Source: Phycisphaerae bacterium (GTDB lineage Bacteria; Planctomycetota; Phycisphaerae; SM23-33). From it: a stretch of 21,788 bases of DNA. The stretch covers positions 1-21,788 of the forward strand of contig JALHTV010000164.1 of the NCBI GenBank assembly GCA_022866005.1. The letters run 5' to 3'. Shown here in pieces: positions 1 to 7,685 of the stretch. The notes under the pieces were generated by a model. The model had not been told where the DNA came from. It searched no databases and was given only the letters and a program-made list of their open reading frames with translations. The translations under genes and the position numbers were made by a program. Numbering within the stretch: the stretch's first letter is position 1; every line of letters starts with the position of its first letter.

Positions 1-681
1 GTAGGTGCGCTCCGCGAGGAGGTCGACGCGGGCAAACCCCCCATCGCGGATGGCTTGGAGGTAATCCTCTCGCAGGGCCGCCCAGGCAATGCAGGCGGCG
101 TAGAGATCGGCGTCGTCCTTGAACCGAGGCGGCAGCGGGCGGTTCAGCACCAAGTCGGCGACGACCATCCGCCCCCCGGGCTTCAGCACGCGGTGGACCT
201 CTCGGAAGACCGCAGGCTTGTCGGGCGAGAGGTTGATGACGCAGTTGGAGATCACCACGTCCACCGAGCCGTCTTCCACGGGCAGGTTCTCGATGTGCCC
301 CTCACGAAATTCCACATTCGCCAGGCCGGTGGCCGCGGCGAACTTCACGGCGTTCTCGCGGGCCAGGGAAAGCATCTCCGGGGTGAAGTCCACGCCGATC
401 ACCTTGCCCGCATGGCCAACCTTCTGGGCCGCCAGGAACACATCCTTGCCCGCCCCGCTGCCTAAGTCCAGCACCACGTCGCCCTCGCGGATGTGCCCGA
501 AGGCCAGCGGATTGCCGCAGGACAGCCCCAGCTCGGCTTCGGGCACGGGCTGATCCGCGACCGCATACGGCTGACCCCCGCACCCGCCGCTTGGCGCAGG
601 CCCGCAGCAGGAGGACTGTTGGCGCGCGACCTCGCCATACGCCTTCTTCACGAGCTCGTGCGTGTCTTTGTCTTTGGTCAT
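1..681 (-). CDS. arsM: Arsenite S-adenosylmethionine methyltransferase ArsM, partial (C-terminus beyond left edge)
   Basis: ArsM transfers methyl groups from S-adenosylmethionine to arsenite in the cytosol, giving methylated arsenicals. The 227 visible residues match the family from the N-terminus: a cysteine-rich start (C25, C26, C34), the SLGCG-like GLSCGNPL (C55), the SAM-binding loop VLDLGSGAGKD (70-80), the acidic GVDFTPEML (96-104), then the ArsM hallmark ISNCVINLSPDKPAVFREV (144-162, with C147) and VLKPGG (165-170). C55, C147 and C197 correspond to the cysteines expected to bind As(III). The ATG at 681-679 overlaps the stop of the upstream C_GCAxxG_C_C gene as ATGA, so the two are probably translationally coupled. 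It is the last visible gene of the ars operon. The reading frame is open to base 1, so the C-terminal region is missing only because of the window edge. Confidence 0.95.
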   Translation of the reverse strand, partial: MTKDKDTHELVKKAYGEVARQQSSCCGPAPSGGCGGQPYAVADQPVPEAELGLSCGNPLAFGHIREGDVVLDLGSGAGKDVFLAAQKVGHAGKVIGVDFTPEMLSLARENAVKFAAATGLANVEFREGHIENLPVEDGSVDVVISNCVINLSPDKPAVFREVHRVLKPGGRMVVADLVLNRPLPPRFKDDADLYAACIAWAALREDYLQAIRDGGFARVDLLAERTY

Positions 682-1139
682 GGGGCCATGTCCTCGTTCG
701 TCCACAGCAGTTGCTCGATAATCTCGGCCGCATCACGCACCAGCTTCGGGCAGACTTCGCGGAACAGCCGGCGGTCGACGGCCTGCTGGTAGCCTTCGGG
801 TGTGCTGATGTCGCAGCCCAGGAGCTCCCTGCAGGAGATCGAGCCGTGGCGTGCCTCGAAGGCCTGGCGAAAACGCCGCACCAACTGGATCGACTTCTCC
901 CGCGAGGACTGATCGTCCGGGGTGAGCTTGGCGTGCTTCAGGCCGATGACCATGAAAGCGCCTGTGACGGCGCCGCACGTCAGGCCCATCCGGCCCATGC
1001 CCCCGCCGAAGGCCTCGCCCATGCGGAAGGCTGTCTGGCGGTCCAGGCCAAACCGCTCGCCGCAGCAGGACAGCACGGACTGGGAACAGTTGAAACCTTC
1101 TCGGAAGACCGCCTCGGCTCGATCGGCTGTGGTGTTCAT
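678..1139 (-). CDS. C_GCAxxG_C_C family cysteine-rich redox protein
   Basis: A 153-residue soluble protein with the spaced cysteines of the C_GCAxxG_C_C family (PF09719/TIGR01909 type): NCSQSVLSCCG (C18, C25, C26), GGGMGRMGLTCGAVTGA (C55), SCRELLGCD (C103, C109) and VCPKLV (C130). The glycine-rich stretch before C55 and the LLGCD segment are typical. The biochemical role of the family is not established; a redox or metal-binding function is generally assumed from the cysteines. The gene sits between acr3 and arsM and overlaps both by ATGA stop/start junctions (1139-1136 and 681-678), which places it firmly inside the ars operon. I chose the ATG at 1139 because the longer open frame upstream is only the shadow of acr3. 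With no arsC visible, it is one candidate for a thiol-dependent arsenic-handling step, but that is inference. Confidence 0.85.
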   Translation of the reverse strand: MNTTADRAEAVFREGFNCSQSVLSCCGERFGLDRQTAFRMGEAFGGGMGRMGLTCGAVTGAFMVIGLKHAKLTPDDQSSREKSIQLVRRFRQAFEARHGSISCRELLGCDISTPEGYQQAVDRRLFREVCPKLVRDAAEIIEQLLWTNEDMAP

Positions 1140-2365
1140 GGAGACATACTTTCCTGGCCGGCGGCCACGGGACGCCCCGGCGCGTCGAACCAGCGCTGGG
1201 TCTTCAGGCATATCTTGACCAGCATCAGCATGACGGGCACCTCGATCAGCACGCCGACGACGGTGGCCAACGCCGCCCCCGACGAGAGTCCAAAGAGCAT
1301 TGTAGCCGTCGCGATGGCGACCTCGAAGTGATTGGACGCCCCGATCATGGCCGAGGGAGCGGCGTCCTCGTAGGTCAACTTGAGCGGCTTGCTCAGTCCA
1401 TAGCCAATCCAGAAGATCAAGTTCGTCTGGATGAACAGCGGCACAGCAATCCACACGATCGTCAGGGGGTTGGACAGGATCACCTCGCCCTTGAAGCTGA
1501 ACAGCAGCACCAGCGTCGCCAGCAGCGCGAGGATCGTGATCGGCGTCAACACGTGGAGGAACTTTTCCGTGAACCACGCCTCGCCCTTGGTGGCGATGAG
1601 CCACTTCCGCGAGAAGTACCCCGCTACCAGCGGCAAGGCGACGTAGATTGCGATGCTCAGCAGCAGGGCTTGCCACGGTACGGGCAGCCGGCCGACCCCC
1701 AGCAGGAACCCGCCCAACGGGCCGTAGAACACCAGCATCGTCAGGGAGTTGATGGCCACCATGACCAGCGTGTGGCCGTCATTGCCTTTGGCCAGGTAGC
1801 CCCACACCAGCACCATGGCCGTGCAGGGCGCGATGCCCAGCAGGATGCACCCGGCCAGGTAGCTGCGCCACAGCGGCACCTGGAGCATCTTGGTGCCCTC
1901 GTGCAGGACACCCGTGCCCGCGCCGTGCGTCGCGCCGACCGGCAGGTCGTGCATGCCCAGAGGCATCTTGACGTAGTCCACGGCGTCCGGGCCGATGAAC
2001 CCGAGGAACAGAACGCCCAGGAACAAGATCGCGATGGCGTACATGGTGAAGGGTTTGATGGCCCAGTTCACAAAGAGCGTCAGCCCGACCGGCTTGACGC
2101 TCTTGCCGGCCTTGATGACCTCGGCGAAGTCGATCTTCACCATGATGGGGTACATCATCAGGAACAGACAGATCGCAATGGGGATGGACACCACCGGCGC
2201 CTCGCCGACATAGATCGCCACGCCGTCCAGCGTCTTGGCGAAGCCGGGGGCAACCTTGCCCAGCACGATCCCGCCGATGATGCACAGGATCACCCACACC
2301 GTCAGGTACTTCTCGAAGACGTTAAGGCCCTGGGCTTTCTTCGTGACGCACGCTTCAGTCGCCAT
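1136..2365 (-). CDS. acr3: Arsenite efflux transporter Acr3
   Basis: Acr3 exports arsenite through the inner membrane and belongs to the BART superfamily of roughly ten-helix carriers. The 409-residue protein has the family signature LLGIAPCTAMVLVWGYL with the essential cysteine at C181, and the discontinuous-helix motif GASNHFEVAIATA (342-354) with the conserved glutamate at E348. Between the helices before C181 there is a long loop (about 125-166) with three histidines (H139, H147, H155) that shorter Acr3 proteins lack. Two ATGs are possible, at 2374 and 2365. I prefer 2365 because AAGGA lies 9 nt before it, while the same sequence abuts the 2374 ATG directly. Its stop overlaps the next gene as ATGA, and the ccdA-like gene lies 39 nt upstream. 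It is probably the main As(III) efflux route of the operon. Confidence 0.95.
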   Translation of the reverse strand: MATEACVTKKAQGLNVFEKYLTVWVILCIIGGIVLGKVAPGFAKTLDGVAIYVGEAPVVSIPIAICLFLMMYPIMVKIDFAEVIKAGKSVKPVGLTLFVNWAIKPFTMYAIAILFLGVLFLGFIGPDAVDYVKMPLGMHDLPVGATHGAGTGVLHEGTKMLQVPLWRSYLAGCILLGIAPCTAMVLVWGYLAKGNDGHTLVMVAINSLTMLVFYGPLGGFLLGVGRLPVPWQALLLSIAIYVALPLVAGYFSRKWLIATKGEAWFTEKFLHVLTPITILALLATLVLLFSFKGEVILSNPLTIVWIAVPLFIQTNLIFWIGYGLSKPLKLTYEDAAPSAMIGASNHFEVAIATATMLFGLSSGAALATVVGVLIEVPVMLMLVKICLKTQRWFDAPGRPVAAGQESMSP

Positions 2366-2404
2366 AGCCTGCATTCCTTTTGCACTGCGCGAGGGTCTCG
2401 ATGG

Positions 2405-3103
2405 TCACCGCGCGATGTAGACCAGGTACAGCCCCGCAGCCAGGATCAGCACCCCGCAGACGCGCTTGACGATCACCGCGCCCTTGGAGCGCTCGTTCCA
2501 GTTCAGGTAGTTCTGCACCCACCCGGCGCTGGTCCCTGCTAGGACGATCACGGAGCAGTGCCCCAGCCCATAGGCCGCCAGGAGCACCAGCCCATAGGCC
2601 AGGCGGCTGGCGGCCAGGCGGAACGTCACCGCCAACATCGGCGCCATGTAGGCGAACGTGCACGGCCCGAGGGCTAGGCCGAAGACAAGGCCCAGGACCC
2701 ACGCTGCCAGCAGGCCCTTGCGCTCCATCCCGACCTTGCCGGGGCCCGTCCAAGGTATGGGAATCACACCCAGCAGGTGCAAGCCGACCACGAAGAAGAT
2801 CGCGGCCACCATGTAGTTGCCATACGCACCGAGATCGCCCAGCATCCGCCCCGCCGCGGCCGTGACCGCCCCCACCAAGGCGATGGTGAGCAGGATGCCG
2901 GCGGCAAAGAGCGTCGAGATCGCCAGGGCCCTGCGGGGGGACATCCGCCCCTGCTGGTCGATGTAGCCCACGATCAGCGGGATGCTCGCCAGGTGACAGG
3001 GACTGAGCAGGATGCTGAGCACCCCCCAGACAAACGACCCGCCCAGCGCCACCGCGGGGGCGCCCTCCACGGCGCGGCTCAGCAGGGTGAACAGGTATTC
3101 CAT
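2405..3103 (-). CDS. CcdA/DsbD-type transmembrane thiol transporter
   Basis: A 232-residue polytopic membrane protein of the CcdA/DsbD-beta family. This family moves electrons from a cytosolic thioredoxin across the membrane to extracytoplasmic thiol-disulphide proteins. The two redox cysteines are visible in the expected pseudo-symmetric positions: LLSPCHLASIPLIVGYI (C36) and LALGPCTFAYMAPML (C148), each followed by a proline-containing helix. About six hydrophobic segments are visible. An SD-like GGAG lies 7 nt before the ATG at 3103. It follows a membrane-anchored CIPC thioredoxin and a small CPKC thioredoxin-like protein in the same operon, so donor, channel and acceptor lie side by side. 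Classical ccdA works in cytochrome c maturation. No cytochrome c gene is nearby, so a role in arsenic or metal thiol chemistry is more likely here, though this is inferred from context. Confidence 0.88.
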   Translation of the reverse strand: MEYLFTLLSRAVEGAPAVALGGSFVWGVLSILLSPCHLASIPLIVGYIDQQGRMSPRRALAISTLFAAGILLTIALVGAVTAAAGRMLGDLGAYGNYMVAAIFFVVGLHLLGVIPIPWTGPGKVGMERKGLLAAWVLGLVFGLALGPCTFAYMAPMLAVTFRLAASRLAYGLVLLAAYGLGHCSVIVLAGTSAGWVQNYLNWNERSKGAVIVKRVCGVLILAAGLYLVYIAR

Positions 3104-3126
3104 GCCTCAGCTCCCTGTGCGGAGAC

Positions 3127-3657
3127 CTACTTGGTGGGGTGCTCAAGATTCACGCCGAGCTCGGCCCACTTGTTGAGGATGTCCTGGCGCGACATGAACC
3201 CCTCGTGCCGGAACCGTTCGTTGCCCTCGGCGTCGAAGAAGATCTGCGTGGGAATCAGCCGGATGCCGAAGCTCTTGCCGATGTCGGGGTCCTGCCAGAC
3301 GTCGTAGAACTCCACCCGAAGGCGCCCGGCATACTGCAGGCGAAGCTCCTCGAGGATGGGCGCCATCGCCTTGCAGGGGATGCACTGCCCCGCCCCCAAG
3401 TCCACCAGGCGCGGCAGGGCCGCAGCCTCCCCAGCCGGTTCGCTGGCAGGCACCAAGGCCGTGGCAGACTGACTCCCCGGCGACGAGGCCGAGGGAACCC
3501 GCGCGGTCGAGGCCACAGGGAGAGCGGGTTGGGAGGTCCGCGGCGGGGGTGACGGCTCCGGCGGCGTCGAAGGCCTGCCAGCTCGCTTTTGAAGCACTAC
3601 GACCACCACCGCCACCACCAGGGCCGCGACGGCCAGGACCTTCCAGGTCTTGTTCAT
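3127..3657 (-). CDS. Membrane-anchored thioredoxin-fold protein (CIPC)
   Basis: A 176-residue protein with an N-terminal membrane anchor (residues 5-22, very rich in Ala and Val, flanked by K3, K6 and K24/R25), a linker of about 50 residues rich in Pro, Ser and Ala (27-80), and a C-terminal thioredoxin fold. The active site is CIPC at 92-95 followed by KAMAPILEEL, and the cis-proline loop is IPTQ (P136). The layout places the thioredoxin domain outside the cytoplasm, tethered by a flexible linker. The long open frame upstream of M1 is the shadow of the neighbouring thioredoxin gene; the ATG at 3657 opens directly into the anchor. It lies 23 nt upstream of the CcdA-like gene and would be a natural acceptor of electrons from it. 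Its final substrate cannot be read from the sequence. Confidence 0.9.
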   Translation of the reverse strand: MNKTWKVLAVAALVVAVVVVVLQKRAGRPSTPPEPSPPPRTSQPALPVASTARVPSASSPGSQSATALVPASEPAGEAAALPRLVDLGAGQCIPCKAMAPILEELRLQYAGRLRVEFYDVWQDPDIGKSFGIRLIPTQIFFDAEGNERFRHEGFMSRQDILNKWAELGVNLEHPTK

Positions 3658-3680
3658 GGGCAGTTTCCTTGAGGCTGGGC

Positions 3681-3920
3681 CTAGGCCAGCAGGAGCAGGG
3701 CCTTGATGGCCTCGACGTCCGGCACCTTGCCGGTGACCTTCACCACACCGTCCACGGCCAGCGCGGGGGTCATCATCGCGCCGAAGGCCATGATCTCCCG
3801 CAGGTCGGTGACCTTGACCAGCTCGTACTCCAGGCCCATCGCCTTGGCCGCGGCCTCGGTGTTGGCGGCCAGTTGCCTGCACTTGGGGCAACCGGGGCCC
3901 AGGATTTGCAGCTTCTTCAT
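3681..3920 (-). CDS. Small thioredoxin-like redox-active disulfide protein (CPKC)
   Basis: A 79-residue cytosolic thioredoxin/glutaredoxin-like protein of the small redox-active disulfide type (TIGR00412-like). The N-terminal strand runs directly into GPGCPKCRQL, with the redox pair C11 and C14, and the cis-proline motif MTPALAVDG (P52) follows, then VKVTGKVPDVEAIKALL, which is typical of the family C-terminus. The length fits the family, and there is no signal peptide. AGGAGAAGG precedes the ATG at 3920. It lies 22 nt from the iron-sulphur protein gene upstream and 23 nt from the anchored thioredoxin gene downstream. Proteins of this family are often found beside permeases of the UPF0718/ArsP type. 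Here it is the obvious cytosolic electron donor to the CcdA-like protein (inference). Confidence 0.9.
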   Translation of the reverse strand: MKKLQILGPGCPKCRQLAANTEAAAKAMGLEYELVKVTDLREIMAFGAMMTPALAVDGVVKVTGKVPDVEAIKALLLLA

Positions 3921-3942
3921 CGCCTTCTCCTCATCAGGCAGA

Positions 3943-4782
3943 TCATTCGTCTCTCGTCTTTAAGACCCCCGCCGGGGCATCATCCACATCCATCGCTCCC
4001 AGGCCAGCACAGATTTCAACCAGGGCATCCTTGAGATGCGAGAACCGTCCTCCGAACACCGGACCGCACCTGGTGGCCGGGACGTTGCCTATGTACACAG
4101 CGACCGCGAAGGCCAAGCAGGTCTTCTGGCCGCAGGCGCCGCAGTTGGTCTTGGGTAGGCGTTTGAATATCTCCAGGGCCGGGGGCTTTTCGCGCCGTTC
4201 ATAGGACGGCTCGATCTCCGCGCGCCGCGCCCAGGCCTGGTTGGCCCGTCGGCGAATGGACTCCAGAACCCGCCACCCGTCCACCAGGTCGTCGGCCTTG
4301 GCGACCGCAATGCGTTGGGGGTACAGCACGATGAAGCGATACCCGTCCATGTAAGTCAGTGTCGGGGCCGCCGGGTTGAACGAGGCCTCGTGCATCACGG
4401 CATTGAGGTAGGGCATCGCGCCGGCCAGGTCTCCGGATAGATGCGCGATCAGCCGTATCTTCGTCAGATCGGCCACGCAGGGGGCAAGCACCATGATCCT
4501 CGACTCGCCGAAGACGTCCTCGGGGAACTGCGGCGGCGTTTCCTGGGGAACCGTCACCGACGAGGGCCGGTAGTCCACCCAGCCGGAGCAGGTGAAATCG
4601 TCCCGATCCCGGGCGGCCAGGACCATTCTGGCCTCTGAGTCAATGACCACGCCGGGGACGCCGACGCGCGCGTAAGTGGAGTCAGGCCGGACGACTTCGT
4701 ACGCCACGCGCAGCTCATCCAGGGCCTTTCGGGCCTTCTGGAACTCCGCGAGCAGCGGAAATGTCGTCAGCACCTTGCCCAT
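3943..4782 (-). CDS. Iron-sulphur protein with C-terminal 4Fe-4S (CX2CX4CX16C) domain, function unknown
   Basis: A 279-residue soluble protein. Near the C-terminus, LPKTNCGACGQKTCLAFA supplies C214, C217 and C222, and C239 follows in ATRCGP. This CX2CX4CX16C spacing is the 4Fe-4S domain (PF04060 type) seen in corrinoid iron-sulphur proteins and in electron-transfer subunits such as RnfB. The N-terminal 75 residues (FPLLAEFQKARKALDEL, then GVPGVVIDSE, with C65) look like a small alpha/beta domain reminiscent of DUF3343-type proteins, but I am not sure of that. The middle part (about 95-200) has no motif I recognise. It lies 56 nt downstream of the half-permease pair and 22 nt upstream of the CPKC thioredoxin gene. 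Electron delivery to or from the thiol relay, or a sensor or metallochaperone role, are possibilities; none is shown. Confidence 0.8.
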   Translation of the reverse strand: MGKVLTTFPLLAEFQKARKALDELRVAYEVVRPDSTYARVGVPGVVIDSEARMVLAARDRDDFTCSGWVDYRPSSVTVPQETPPQFPEDVFGESRIMVLAPCVADLTKIRLIAHLSGDLAGAMPYLNAVMHEASFNPAAPTLTYMDGYRFIVLYPQRIAVAKADDLVDGWRVLESIRRRANQAWARRAEIEPSYERREKPPALEIFKRLPKTNCGACGQKTCLAFAVAVYIGNVPATRCGPVFGGRFSHLKDALVEICAGLGAMDVDDAPAGVLKTRDE

Positions 4783-4838
4783 CCGTCCTCATCCATCCCC
4801 GCGATCCAGTCTCGCCTTGTCAGCAAATGCCCGGCTCG

Positions 4839-5363
4839 TCATTCCGAAATCTGGTATCCCCGCCGCTCCAATACCCGGCCCATGACCACGGCCCCGATCG
4901 CGACCAGGGGGATCGAAACGCCCAGGCGCACGGCCGTGAACAGGCCTCCCATGAAGGAGGCCTCGAACATCGTCATCGGGATGCGGCACACGCCCGCGAA
5001 GCCCACGTAGGCGAAGATCACGCTCAACTTCGCGCCCTTGCGGAACAGCGAGCAGGCCACCGGGAACGCGACGTACATCCCCCCCACGCTCATGCCCGCG
5101 AGCAGAATGCCCCACAGGTAGCCGCGAATGCCCGAGCCCTTCCCAAAGTGCCGCTCGACCGTCTCCCGCTTGACCCACACATCAAACAGCGCGATCAGGA
5201 TGAACGCGCAGGGCAGGAGCTTCAGCATCTCCACCAGCGTCGCGCCGAACGTTCGGGCCACGTCCTTCCCGAGGCCATAGTCAGCCACGAAAGACAACGC
5301 CACGAACATCCCGAAAGCCCCCACCAGGGCGAGCTGGACGATCTGCTTGGTCCGGTTCTTCAC
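4839..5363 (-). CDS. Half-permease, second half (ArsP/UPF0718-like)
   Basis: A 174-residue membrane protein with about four to five helices that resembles one repeat of the UPF0718/ArsP permease family (PF03773). Visible marks are MLKLLPCAFILIALFDVWV, a cytoplasmic RETVERHFGKGSGIRGYLWG loop, the re-entrant-type MSVGGMYVAFPVACSLFRKG and the final VRLGVSIPLVAIGAVVMG. The GTG start at 5363 overlaps the stop of the upstream half-gene as GTGA, which couples their translation. Full-length members of this family are single proteins of about 300-450 residues with two such repeats, so the two gene products probably assemble into one transporter. Family members export organoarsenicals or other metal compounds; the actual substrate here is unknown. 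Confidence 0.82.
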   Translation of the reverse strand: MKNRTKQIVQLALVGAFGMFVALSFVADYGLGKDVARTFGATLVEMLKLLPCAFILIALFDVWVKRETVERHFGKGSGIRGYLWGILLAGMSVGGMYVAFPVACSLFRKGAKLSVIFAYVGFAGVCRIPMTMFEASFMGGLFTAVRLGVSIPLVAIGAVVMGRVLERRGYQISE

Positions 5364-5845
5364 AGGCGAATCTCCCCGAAGACCAGACCCATCGCCCCCG
5401 CTGCGATCAGGGCGATCAGCAAGCCGATGGCGTTGCGCACGAGCGTGACGTTCCGCCCGAAGTACTGCCGCTCCAGCGGATACGTCAGCACGCCAACCAT
5501 CATCAGCGTGGTCGTGAACGCGGCCAGGACCATGTAGGGCACCCCCTGCCGCAGCAGCGCACCGCTGAGGGGAAACGCAATGAACCCCGGCATCAGCGTG
5601 ATCGACCCGACCGCCGCCGCGATGGCCACACCCAGCGCGCCGCTCTCCCGCCCCAGCAGTCGCCGGACCAGTTCCTGCGGCACTAGCGCAAGGGCTACCG
5701 CCAACAGCACCAGCATCACCAGGAAGGCCGGCAGAATCTTCACGAGGCGCGTGCAGGCCAGCTTCAGCGCCGCCAGCGTCTGCCGCCGGCCGGCGATCAA
5801 GGAAGCCGCCAACGCCACGGCCGTTACGATGTAAAGGATGACCAC
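5360..5845 (-). CDS. Half-permease, first half (ArsP/UPF0718-like)
   Basis: A 161-residue membrane protein with about four to five helices, related to one repeat of the UPF0718/ArsP permeases. The hallmark is VGSITLMPGFIAFPLSGALLRQG, a proline/glycine-broken helix equivalent to MSVGGMYVAFPVACSLFRKG in the downstream partner, followed by TTTLMMVGVLTYPLE. The GTG at 5845 has GGAGAG 6 nt upstream, which fixes the start. It is separated from the full-length permease gene by 87 nt of non-coding sequence and overlaps the second half by 4 nt. No frameshift can be blamed for the split: each half has its own start, hydrophobic topology and family motif. Confidence 0.82.
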   Translation of the reverse strand: MVILYIVTAVALAASLIAGRRQTLAALKLACTRLVKILPAFLVMLVLLAVALALVPQELVRRLLGRESGALGVAIAAAVGSITLMPGFIAFPLSGALLRQGVPYMVLAAFTTTLMMVGVLTYPLERQYFGRNVTLVRNAIGLLIALIAAGAMGLVFGEIRL

Positions 5846-5932
5846 GTGCGTCTCTCCCCTGCCCCGTCCGGCGCGGCGAACGGAGAATGAATCACGCCGA
5901 TGGGCTGGACTTGCATGACGTCAGCCTTTCGC

Positions 5933-7300
5933 TCAGAACCAGGCGCCATAGATCAGTCCGGCGATGGTCGCCATCACGATCACCAGCGTCACGAACGCGA
6001 CCGTCTTGCGCACACCTAAGATAGCACCGATGACCAGCATGCTCGGCAGGCTCAGCGCCGGGCCGGCCAGCAGCAGGGCCAGCGCCGGCCCCTTGCCCAT
6101 GCCCGCGCCGATCAGGCCCTGGACGATGGGCACCTCCGTCAACGTCGCGAAGTACATGAACGCCCCGAACACGCTGGCAAAGAAGTTCGTCCACACCGGC
6201 CAGACCGCCCCCACGAATCGCTCCGCGCCGCCGCCCCACCCGGCAATCTCCAGAAACCTCTCCGGGCTGTTTCCCACCAGCATGTCGACGTACCTGCTGG
6301 GGAGGAAGGCCTCCTGGCCCGGCCGGCCGAGCAAGAACCCCGCCACCAGAACCCCCCCCAGCAGCAGCGGCAGGATCTGTTTGGCGAAGACCCAGCTCGC
6401 GGAGAACCACTCACTGCCCTGGCCCTTGTCGGTGCTGGTGATGATTGACAATCCCACCGCTCCGGCCACAAAGGCCAAGGCCGGGTGACGCGGGAACGCC
6501 AGGGCCGCCCCGGCCACCACGGCGGCCGCGGCCAGGACCTTCCACCACGCCAGGGCCAGCCAGGCGACCATCACTACCCCCAGCCCGGCGGCCAGGCCTG
6601 CGGTGATGAGCCATTTGCTGGAGTGAACGGCCACCCACGCCCCGCCCGGCTGCCCGGGCGCGCCCCAGTTGGCAAAGACCAGCACACCCACCAGCAGCGC
6701 GAAGAACACCGCGTTCTGCCACAGCGGCCGAGTGACGAGCGGCGGTGGCAGGTGCATCTGCTCGTCGGCCCTGGCCAGCTCTTCCTTGCGAAACAGCAGG
6801 TGCATCAGCAGGCCGATGATGACCGAGAAACCCACCGCCCCCACCGCCCGGGCCACGCCCAGCTCCAACCCCAGCACGCGGGCGGTGAGGATGATGGCCA
6901 GCACATTGATGGCCGGACCGGAGTAGAGGAACGCGCACGCCGGCCCCAACCCCGCGCCCATCCGCCAGATGCCGGCAAACAGCGGCAGCACCGTGCAGGA
7001 GCACACGGCCAGGATGGAGCCCGATACGCTGGCGACGCCGTACGCCAACACCTTGCTGGCCCGCGGGCCCAGGTACCTCATCACCGAGGCCTGGCTGACG
7101 AACACGCCGATCGCCCCGGCGATGAAGAAGGCCGGCACCAGACACAGCAGCACGTGCTCGCGGGCATACCAACGGGCCAGGTGCAGGGCTTCGCCGACGG
7201 CGTTGTCGAAGTGTCCCCAGCCCACCGGCAGCCAGAAGAACACGCCGAACACCACCGCCATGGCCGCCAGCGCCTTAGACTCTGTCTTCCAGTTCACCAT
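5933..7300 (-). CDS. Full-length two-repeat permease of the ArsP/UPF0718 (SO_0444-like) family
   Basis: A 455-residue polytopic membrane protein of the PF03773 permease family. The first repeat carries GSILAVCSCTVLPLFAGIWRMGAG (the CSC triad at 100-102) and FLYSGPAINVLA. The second repeat, after a long linker of about 170-310, carries FGAFMYFATLTEVPIVQGL, ALALLLAGPALSLPSMLVIGAILG and a final hydrophobic helix. The paired SGPAIN/AGPALS motifs show the internal duplication. Members act as efflux permeases for organoarsenicals (ArsP) or metals (the SO_0444 type). The CSC motif and the arsR gene 37 nt upstream support a thiophilic substrate. GGGAG lies 9 nt before the ATG at 7300. The linker region contains an additional helix-rich stretch (about 195-285) that I cannot assign. 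Confidence 0.88.
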   Translation of the reverse strand: MVNWKTESKALAAMAVVFGVFFWLPVGWGHFDNAVGEALHLARWYAREHVLLCLVPAFFIAGAIGVFVSQASVMRYLGPRASKVLAYGVASVSGSILAVCSCTVLPLFAGIWRMGAGLGPACAFLYSGPAINVLAIILTARVLGLELGVARAVGAVGFSVIIGLLMHLLFRKEELARADEQMHLPPPLVTRPLWQNAVFFALLVGVLVFANWGAPGQPGGAWVAVHSSKWLITAGLAAGLGVVMVAWLALAWWKVLAAAAVVAGAALAFPRHPALAFVAGAVGLSIITSTDKGQGSEWFSASWVFAKQILPLLLGGVLVAGFLLGRPGQEAFLPSRYVDMLVGNSPERFLEIAGWGGGAERFVGAVWPVWTNFFASVFGAFMYFATLTEVPIVQGLIGAGMGKGPALALLLAGPALSLPSMLVIGAILGVRKTVAFVTLVIVMATIAGLIYGAWF

Positions 7301-7337
7301 GTCGTCCCACTCCCGGGGCCGGGCTACGGGTCGCCAG

Positions 7338-7667
7338 CTACTTCATTCTGCGCAGCAGGGTGGCTGTCTCGCGGGCCTGGTGGCGCAGCACGTCGGCGAC
7401 ACAGTCGGCAAAGCCCAGCACGCAGGGCGCCTTGACCGAGTAGATCACCTTGAGCCCCTCCTTGCGGCACTCGACCAGCCCGGCCTTGAGCATCACGGCC
7501 AGGTGCCGCGAGACGTTGGGCCGGCCGGCGCTGACGTGCACGGCGATGTCGCAGACGCACTGCTCGCCGCCGCGCAGGCAATCCAGGATGGCCAGGCGGA
7601 TCGGGTGCGCCGCGGCGGCGACCACCTCGGCCTTCATCCGGTAGAGCTTCTTGGCAATAGCATCCAT
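7338..7667 (-). CDS. arsR: ArsR/SmtB-family metalloregulatory repressor
   Basis: A 109-residue winged-helix repressor that releases DNA when it binds As(III) or a similar thiophilic ion. The start of the fold (AAAAHPIRLAILDCL), the metal site GGEQCVCDI (C37 and C39, equivalent to the ELCVCDL box of arsenic sensors), the recognition helix SAGRPNVSRHLAVMLKAGLV and the wing ECRKEGLKVIYSV are all visible. The third cysteine of the classical CVCDLC motif is absent; C82 or C89 near the C-terminus could supply a further ligand. It is the first gene of the minus-strand operon. AGGTGA lies 10 nt before the ATG at 7667, and the promoter at 7700-7728 is a likely site of autoregulation. Confidence 0.95.
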   Translation of the reverse strand: MDAIAKKLYRMKAEVVAAAAHPIRLAILDCLRGGEQCVCDIAVHVSAGRPNVSRHLAVMLKAGLVECRKEGLKVIYSVKAPCVLGFADCVADVLRHQARETATLLRRMK

Positions 7668-7685
7668 CGCGAACGGCTCACCTGC

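Noticed and set aside
1328..2542. 404-codon plus-strand open frame opposite acr3
   Set aside because: Composition is dominated by Arg, Gln, His and Asp, typical of the reverse complement of a membrane-protein gene.
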